In this document: piece after piece, positions 59,711-64,000 of the stretch
Layout of the letters: every line of letters starts with the position of its first letter
Numbering within the stretch: the first letter of the stretch is position 1
Assembly: GCA_039819085.1 (NCBI GenBank)
Contig: JBCBSQ010000009.1
Span: forward strand, 1-64,000
Length of the DNA: 64,000 nucleotides
Direction: 5' to 3'
Source: MED-G105 sp039819085
Lineage (GTDB): Bacteria; Pseudomonadota; Alphaproteobacteria; Caulobacterales; Parvularculaceae
Position numbers and translations under genes: made by a program
Notes under the pieces: generated by a model
Seen by the model: the letters and a program-made list of their open reading frames with translations, nothing else
Databases searched by the model: none
Told to the model about the DNA's origin: nothing

Positions 59711-60640
59711 TCAGAGCGTTGACTGTAGCTCCGGCAGCGCTTTGAAGAGATCCGCAACAAGGCCGTAGTCGGCCACCTGAAAGATCGGAGCCTCTTCATC
59801 CTTGTTGATCGCGACGATGACTTTGGAGTCTTTCATGCCGGCGAGGTGCTGGATCGCTCCGGAAATGCCGACGGCGATATACAGCTCCGGCGCGACGACC
59901 TTGCCGGTCTGGCCGACCTGATAGTCGTTAGGCATGTAGCCGGCGTCGACTGCGGCGCGGCTCGCGCCGACTGCGGCGCCAAGCTTGTCCGCAAGCGGAT
60001 AAATGTACTCTTCGAACGCGTCCGACGAGCCGAGCGCGCGGCCGCCGGAGATAACGATTTTCGCAGACGACAGCTCCGGGCGGTCAGACTTCGTCAGCTC
60101 TTCCCCGACAAACGCCGAAACACCCGGCTTATCGCCTGCTTCAATGGTCTCAACTGGCGCGCCGCCGGTCATTTCCGCCGCCTTAAACGACGCCGTTCGC
60201 ACCGTGACGACTTTTTTCGGATCCGAGGACTGAACGGTCGAAATGGCGTTGCCGGCGTAGATCGGCCGCACAAATGTGTCCGCGCCTTCGATCGCGATGA
60301 CGTCTGAGATCTGCATCACGTCGAGGAGCGCGGCGACGCGGGGCATGATGTTCTTGCCGTTTGCGGTCGCCGGCGAAACGAGGGCGTCATAATCGGCGGC
60401 GAGGCCGACAATCAGCGCCGCCGTCGGCTCAGCCAAAAGCTTACCGTACACGGCGTCGTCAGCATGCAGCACTTTGCGCACGCCGCTGATCTTGGCGGCT
60501 TCAGCCGCCGCGTCGCCGGCGCCTTCACCCGCCACCAGAATATCGATGTCGCCGCCGATCGATTGCGCGGCGGTGACTGTCTTGGAGACGGCGTCGGACA
60601 GCGTCGAATTCGTATGGTCCGCAATGACGAGAACGGCCAT
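59711..60640 (-). CDS. etfA: Electron transfer flavoprotein alpha subunit
   Basis: Carries FAD and passes electrons from acyl-CoA dehydrogenases to ETF-ubiquinone oxidoreductase. 309 residues; the FAD-binding C-terminal half has VISGGRALGSSDAF, GASRAAVDAGYMPNDYQVGQTGKVVAPELYIAVGISGAIQHLAGM and KVIVAINKDEEAPIF. Start ATG overlaps the etfB stop by one base (TAATG). Confidence 0.97.
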   Translation of the reverse strand: MAVLVIADHTNSTLSDAVSKTVTAAQSIGGDIDILVAGEGAGDAAAEAAKISGVRKVLHADDAVYGKLLAEPTAALIVGLAADYDALVSPATANGKNIMPRVAALLDVMQISDVIAIEGADTFVRPIYAGNAISTVQSSDPKKVVTVRTASFKAAEMTGGAPVETIEAGDKPGVSAFVGEELTKSDRPELSSAKIVISGGRALGSSDAFEEYIYPLADKLGAAVGASRAAVDAGYMPNDYQVGQTGKVVAPELYIAVGISGAIQHLAGMKDSKVIVAINKDEEAPIFQVADYGLVADLFKALPELQSTL

Positions 60641-61389
60641 TAGAGCACCCCCGCTTCATTCTTCAGTTTGTCAATGAGATCAGCGACTGACTCCACCTTC
60701 ACGCCCGCTTCGCGCGCCGCCGGTTCAGCCACTTTCAGCGTCTTCAGCCGCGGCGCCAGATCGACGCCGTAGTCTTCCGGCGTCTTCACGTCGAGCGGCT
60801 TCTTCTTCGCCTTCATGATGTTGGGGAGGGACGCGTAGCGCGGCTCGTTCAGCCGCAAGTCCGCTGTGACGACCGCCGGTCCGGACAGAGCGACAGTCTG
60901 GAGGCCGCCGTCGACTTCGCGGGTCACATTGACCTTGCCGTCGGCGAGTTCGACCTTTGACGCGAATGTGCCCTGCGGCCAGCCAAGGAGCGCGGCGAGC
61001 ATCTGGCCAGTCTGATTGCAGTCGTCGTCAATCGCCTGCTTGCCCATGACGACGAGGTCCGGCGACTCCTCGCCGACGACCGCCTTCAGAAGCTTGGCCA
61101 CTGCGAGCGGTTCGACCTCCGCGTCCGTCTTGATCAGGAGTCCGCGATCCGCGCCCATGGCGAGCGCTTGGCGAAGCTGGTCCTGGGCCTTTTCAACGCC
61201 GATCGTCACCGCGACGATTTCACTGGCCGTTCCGGCCTCCTTCAGGCGAACGGCTTCTTCGACGGCGATCTCGTCGAAGGGGTTCATGGACATTTTGACG
61301 TTTGCGAGTTCGACGCCTGTGCCGTCCGACTTCACCCGGACTTTCACATTGTAGTCGACGACCCGCTTCACGGGGACGAGAATCTTCAT
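60640..61389 (-). CDS. etfB: Electron transfer flavoprotein beta subunit
   Basis: 249 residues, AMP-binding partner of EtfA. Typical marks: MKILVPVKRVVDYNVKVRV, MSMNPFDEIAVEEAVRLKEAG, LVVMGKQAIDDDCNQTGQMLAALLGWP and the C-terminal RLKTLKVAEP. It is first in the two-gene operon. A HIG1-like gene lies upstream on the same strand, about 150 bases away. Confidence 0.97.
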   Translation of the reverse strand: MKILVPVKRVVDYNVKVRVKSDGTGVELANVKMSMNPFDEIAVEEAVRLKEAGTASEIVAVTIGVEKAQDQLRQALAMGADRGLLIKTDAEVEPLAVAKLLKAVVGEESPDLVVMGKQAIDDDCNQTGQMLAALLGWPQGTFASKVELADGKVNVTREVDGGLQTVALSGPAVVTADLRLNEPRYASLPNIMKAKKKPLDVKTPEDYGVDLAPRLKTLKVAEPAAREAGVKVESVADLIDKLKNEAGVL

Positions 61390-61541
61390 GGGACGTTCCT
61401 TTGCCTGGCGCGCGCGTCAGCTCATTGACAGCGGGCCGCCTCGACGTTGAGCCGGGAACCTAGCGGCTGCTTCACCAAGACTCAATGCGCAGCGGCGCCG
61501 CGTGCGGCCGCCGCGACGGTGGCGCTTTGGCCTCGGACGCG

Positions 61542-61751
61542 TCAGCCGCCAGGGCCCTTGCCGATCGCGATCAGGAAAATCGCCATCAGGCCGATCGCGA
61601 CGGCCTGGGCGGCGATTCTCAGCCGCATCAGCTTGTTGCCGTTCTCCTTTGCGAACGTGCCGCCTTTCGCGAGCGAGTAGATGCCGACGCCCAGAATGAT
61701 GAGCGTTGCGGCGAGCGCGATGGGAATGAGAAAAAACAGGAAACCGGACAT
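61542..61751 (-). CDS. HIG1-like twin-transmembrane protein
   Basis: 69 residues: two hydrophobic segments (FLFFLIPIALAATLIILGVGIYSLA and IAAQAVAIGLMAIFLIAIG) around NKLMRLR, the twin-TM pattern of alphaproteobacterial HIG1-domain proteins linked to respiratory supercomplexes. Next to etfB, which fits a respiratory context; function is inference. Confidence 0.8.
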   Translation of the reverse strand: MSGFLFFLIPIALAATLIILGVGIYSLAKGGTFAKENGNKLMRLRIAAQAVAIGLMAIFLIAIGKGPGG

Positions 61752-61906
61752 AGACTTTCCTTTATGGCGCGCTCACGGCAAGTCGCTCGGCATTAAGTCG
61801 CTTGGTGTTGCGCGCCGAGGGCGTTCACGCCCGTTTCAAGCATTTAGATATGGTGGGCCGCGGTCCGCGGGCAAGCGCGACGGCGTCGCGGCCCCCATCC
61901 CGCCGA

Positions 61907-63877
61907 TCAGTATCCGCCGACGCTGTTGCGGATTTTATAGTGCCATTCCGGGAAACGCGGTTCGTCGAATTCCCGCGCTTCGCCCGTCGTCAGGATGACC
62001 CCATTGCCCGGCGTCATCGCCACCAGGGCGTCAGGCGACACGCCGTCATCCACCGGCGCGCCAGGCAGGGCGGCGATGTAGGACGCGATGTCTGCGTCAG
62101 CGGGGGCGTCGACGCCGAGCCCGCCGTGTTCGGGCGGGGCGACGGACGGCGGCTTCAATTGGTCAAGCGTGAAATCCATGCGCACGTCATACGTCCGCTC
62201 CGCCTGATACCGCAGATATCGCTGCGCATTGTACCATGCGGATTTCACGTCATCGTCCGTGCACGGGACAAGCTCCGCCCCGTTAGCGCCCCAGCGGCGC
62301 TCAGGGCAATGGTAGGGGTCGAATGAAAGGCCCCATATCCGATCGAAAACATGGCTCATATTCAGCCGAATTCGACTGTTGTCGGATCGCCAGTAAGTGA
62401 ACTTGCATTGATCAAACTCTTCGCTCATCGCGGACCAGAGATCGCCCTTTAGGTCGTCGCCGTCATATCCGATCCGCGCCGCGCCAGTGGCGACGCCATT
62501 GACCATGCGCTCCACTTCCCGGCGCAGTTCGATCATCGCGACTTTCAGGCGCGCGTCTCTGGACGGCGTTGAGTAGGTCTCCCAGTCGCCATAGGTGCCG
62601 AAAATGTTGGGCGGCAAACGGCCGGGGTGCGGCCGCAGGTGCATGCGGGCCGACCGCGCGGCGTCAACCGCGAACTTCCTGTCACGGATCGACCCGCAAA
62701 TCGTCTCAAGTCCGTTGCGCAGCTCCGTGACGGGATTGAACCGAAATTCCGATGAGGCGAGCCGCAGGCGCACATAATCCTGATAATGGACTTCGCGGCC
62801 GTTGATCCGGTATTCGCCGACGCCCCACTCGGGCGTCGGGTTCGGATTGTTTCCGACATATTGCTCCATGGAGAAGGACGGCAATTCGTCATTGCTGACG
62901 GCGCGGATGCGACCGCCGCGGTAGCTGCCGTCTTCAGCCTTGGTCGCGCCTTCGAGCCTGATCGGGCGCCATTCCTTCAGCCCGCCGCCGAGCGCGGGCT
63001 TCGTGCGCATGAAGCTGGGACGGAAGGCGGTGCGGGTGACCGATCGATCCGGATGCGATGCAATGATGAGGACGCGGCCGTCATCGAGCACGTCGTAGAC
63101 GATGGAAACATGTCCGTAGACGTCATAGGCGATCGCGCCGGGCCTCACGGCCTCCCGGGAGATCTCTACAGGGTAGAAGTCGTCAAACGAGCGGCCGCCG
63201 CCGGTTTCCGGATGGGTGCGGAACATCGCCGTTGAGACTTCGCCCGGAATGCGCGCTATAAAGGAGGGGGCTGAAATCGGCGTCTGGCTTGCCACTGAGC
63301 GCCGTCCGGCGACCACATTGCCGCCGGTGGAGTAGCGCAGGTCCCCCCGGCTGCCTTTGGCGAGGCCCATGGCGCTTTGATAAGAGAAAGGCAGGCCGTT
63401 CTTCCACGCATAGTAAGCGCGCAGCGTATACGCCATGTCCGCGCAATCGCCTGAAAACCGGCGTTTGTCAGTGTGGCGATAAGGGTTCGCCGGGTCCGCA
63501 AGGCAGCTTTCCAGCGAGGTGCAGTTCGACCAGCCGATCGCGCGCACAAAGGCCGCGTATCCGCGTTCGTCCGCGTCATCCCACTCGGTCTTGACGATCT
63601 TCCAGGCTGCGCCTTCGTTGACGGCGGCGGGTGGGCGAAGCGGCTCGACCACCTCCAGATCAATCACCGGGTTCGTCGTCTTGGCGGGCGCGGGGGCCGA
63701 GCCGCCTTCGGGCGCGTCGACATCTTCGACCTCAAGGTCGCTTTCCGCAACGCTGTCGGGCGGAGCTTCGGCGCTGAGCGCGGCGCCGCACTGAAGAATG
63801 AGCGCCGCCGCAAAGACAGTCGCCATTCCCCTCCGGCCGGCCGGCACCGGCGCGCCAAGTATCGTCATCTTAACCAT
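61907..63877 (-). CDS. Large secreted protein with a Cys-His catalytic-like domain
   Basis: About 656 residues; a signal peptide with a preceding Arg pair (AGRRGMATVFAAALILQCGAALSA). After a Glu/Pro-rich linker, residues about 65-320 carry SGDCADMAYTLRAYYAWKN (possible Cys nucleophile) and, later, AYDVYGHVSIVYDVLDDGRVLIIASHPD (possible His), the order seen in NlpC/P60- or transglutaminase-like hydrolases. The rest is unassigned. The start is uncertain: 63877, 63868 and 63826 are all in frame. Confidence 0.7.
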   Translation of the reverse strand: MVKMTILGAPVPAGRRGMATVFAAALILQCGAALSAEAPPDSVAESDLEVEDVDAPEGGSAPAPAKTTNPVIDLEVVEPLRPPAAVNEGAAWKIVKTEWDDADERGYAAFVRAIGWSNCTSLESCLADPANPYRHTDKRRFSGDCADMAYTLRAYYAWKNGLPFSYQSAMGLAKGSRGDLRYSTGGNVVAGRRSVASQTPISAPSFIARIPGEVSTAMFRTHPETGGGRSFDDFYPVEISREAVRPGAIAYDVYGHVSIVYDVLDDGRVLIIASHPDRSVTRTAFRPSFMRTKPALGGGLKEWRPIRLEGATKAEDGSYRGGRIRAVSNDELPSFSMEQYVGNNPNPTPEWGVGEYRINGREVHYQDYVRLRLASSEFRFNPVTELRNGLETICGSIRDRKFAVDAARSARMHLRPHPGRLPPNIFGTYGDWETYSTPSRDARLKVAMIELRREVERMVNGVATGAARIGYDGDDLKGDLWSAMSEEFDQCKFTYWRSDNSRIRLNMSHVFDRIWGLSFDPYHCPERRWGANGAELVPCTDDDVKSAWYNAQRYLRYQAERTYDVRMDFTLDQLKPPSVAPPEHGGLGVDAPADADIASYIAALPGAPVDDGVSPDALVAMTPGNGVILTTGEAREFDEPRFPEWHYKIRNSVGGY

Positions 63878-64000
63878 CGCCAAACGTTACCCAAGACCCT
63901 CGCGTCAGGGTAGGGGGCGGGACGTTACGCGCAAGAAAACAATTGCTCGCGCGACTCTTTGGCGACGGCCTGAGGGGAGGGGTGTTTCCCGCGAAAACCC
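63878..64000. other. Upstream region at the window edge
   Basis: Presumed promoter region of the secreted protein; no gene seen in the final 120 bases. Confidence 0.4.

Overview
This 64 kb window is GC-rich, densely coded chromosomal DNA of an alphaproteobacterium. The gene orders obgE-nadD-rsfS-rlmH-envC-ctpA-deacetylase-rppH, atpHAGDC, ftsEX and DUF3450-ExbB-ExbB-ExbD-ExbD-TonB-TPR point to the Caulobacterales/Hyphomonadaceae/Parvularculales side of the class; I cannot name a genus. Nearly all genes are core housekeeping genes. I see no rRNA, CRISPR array, prophage or recognisable insertion sequence. Two tRNA genes (Pro-CGG and Gln-TTG) lie back to back near 52.4 kb.

Layout. 0-5 kb: a truncated DUF1036 gene, priA, and a secreted S9 peptidase. 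5.6-12.8 kb: the F1 ATP synthase operon atpH-A-G-D-C, interrupted at three junctions by an I78-type inhibitor lipoprotein, a sulfotransferase, and a pair made of a small Cys-motif protein and a membrane protein. 12.8-22 kb: a long minus-strand run, obgE-nadD-egtD-rsfS-rlmH-envC-ctpA-deacetylase-rppH, for ribosome maturation, NAD synthesis and envelope remodelling, with egtD inserted between nadD and rsfS. 22-30 kb: a membrane protein, an old-yellow-enzyme homologue, a GST, a TPR lipoprotein, an M17 aminopeptidase, a MarR regulator, PlsC and a YdcF-like protein. 30-36.7 kb: ftsX/ftsE, a zinc-ribbon membrane protein, a phosphoribosyltransferase and an M20 peptidase. 36.8-46.7 kb: an HDAC-like deacetylase, a histidine phosphatase, xseB, dxs, a ribbon-helix-helix-like protein, a 38-residue basic peptide, tlyA, a 23S rRNA uridine methyltransferase, another methyltransferase, aroC and pdxH. 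46.7-52 kb: a TerB-like protein, an AT-rich insert with one orphan membrane protein, an MBL hydrolase coupled to an ATP-grasp-like protein, and small enzymes. 53-59 kb: a seven-gene TonB energy-transduction operon. 59.7-64 kb: etfB-etfA, a HIG1-like twin-TM protein and a large secreted protein with a possible Cys-His catalytic pair.

The most notable items are non-standard passengers inside the ATP synthase operon; a ribbon-helix-helix gene whose promoter overlaps two TGTA-TACA palindromes; a predicted leaderless tlyA transcript; short tandem repeats placed exactly at translation starts (xseB, GST); and the foreign AT-rich segment at 47.4-48.2 kb. Functions come from motif recognition by eye. 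No database search was run, so family names of weakly conserved proteins are provisional.
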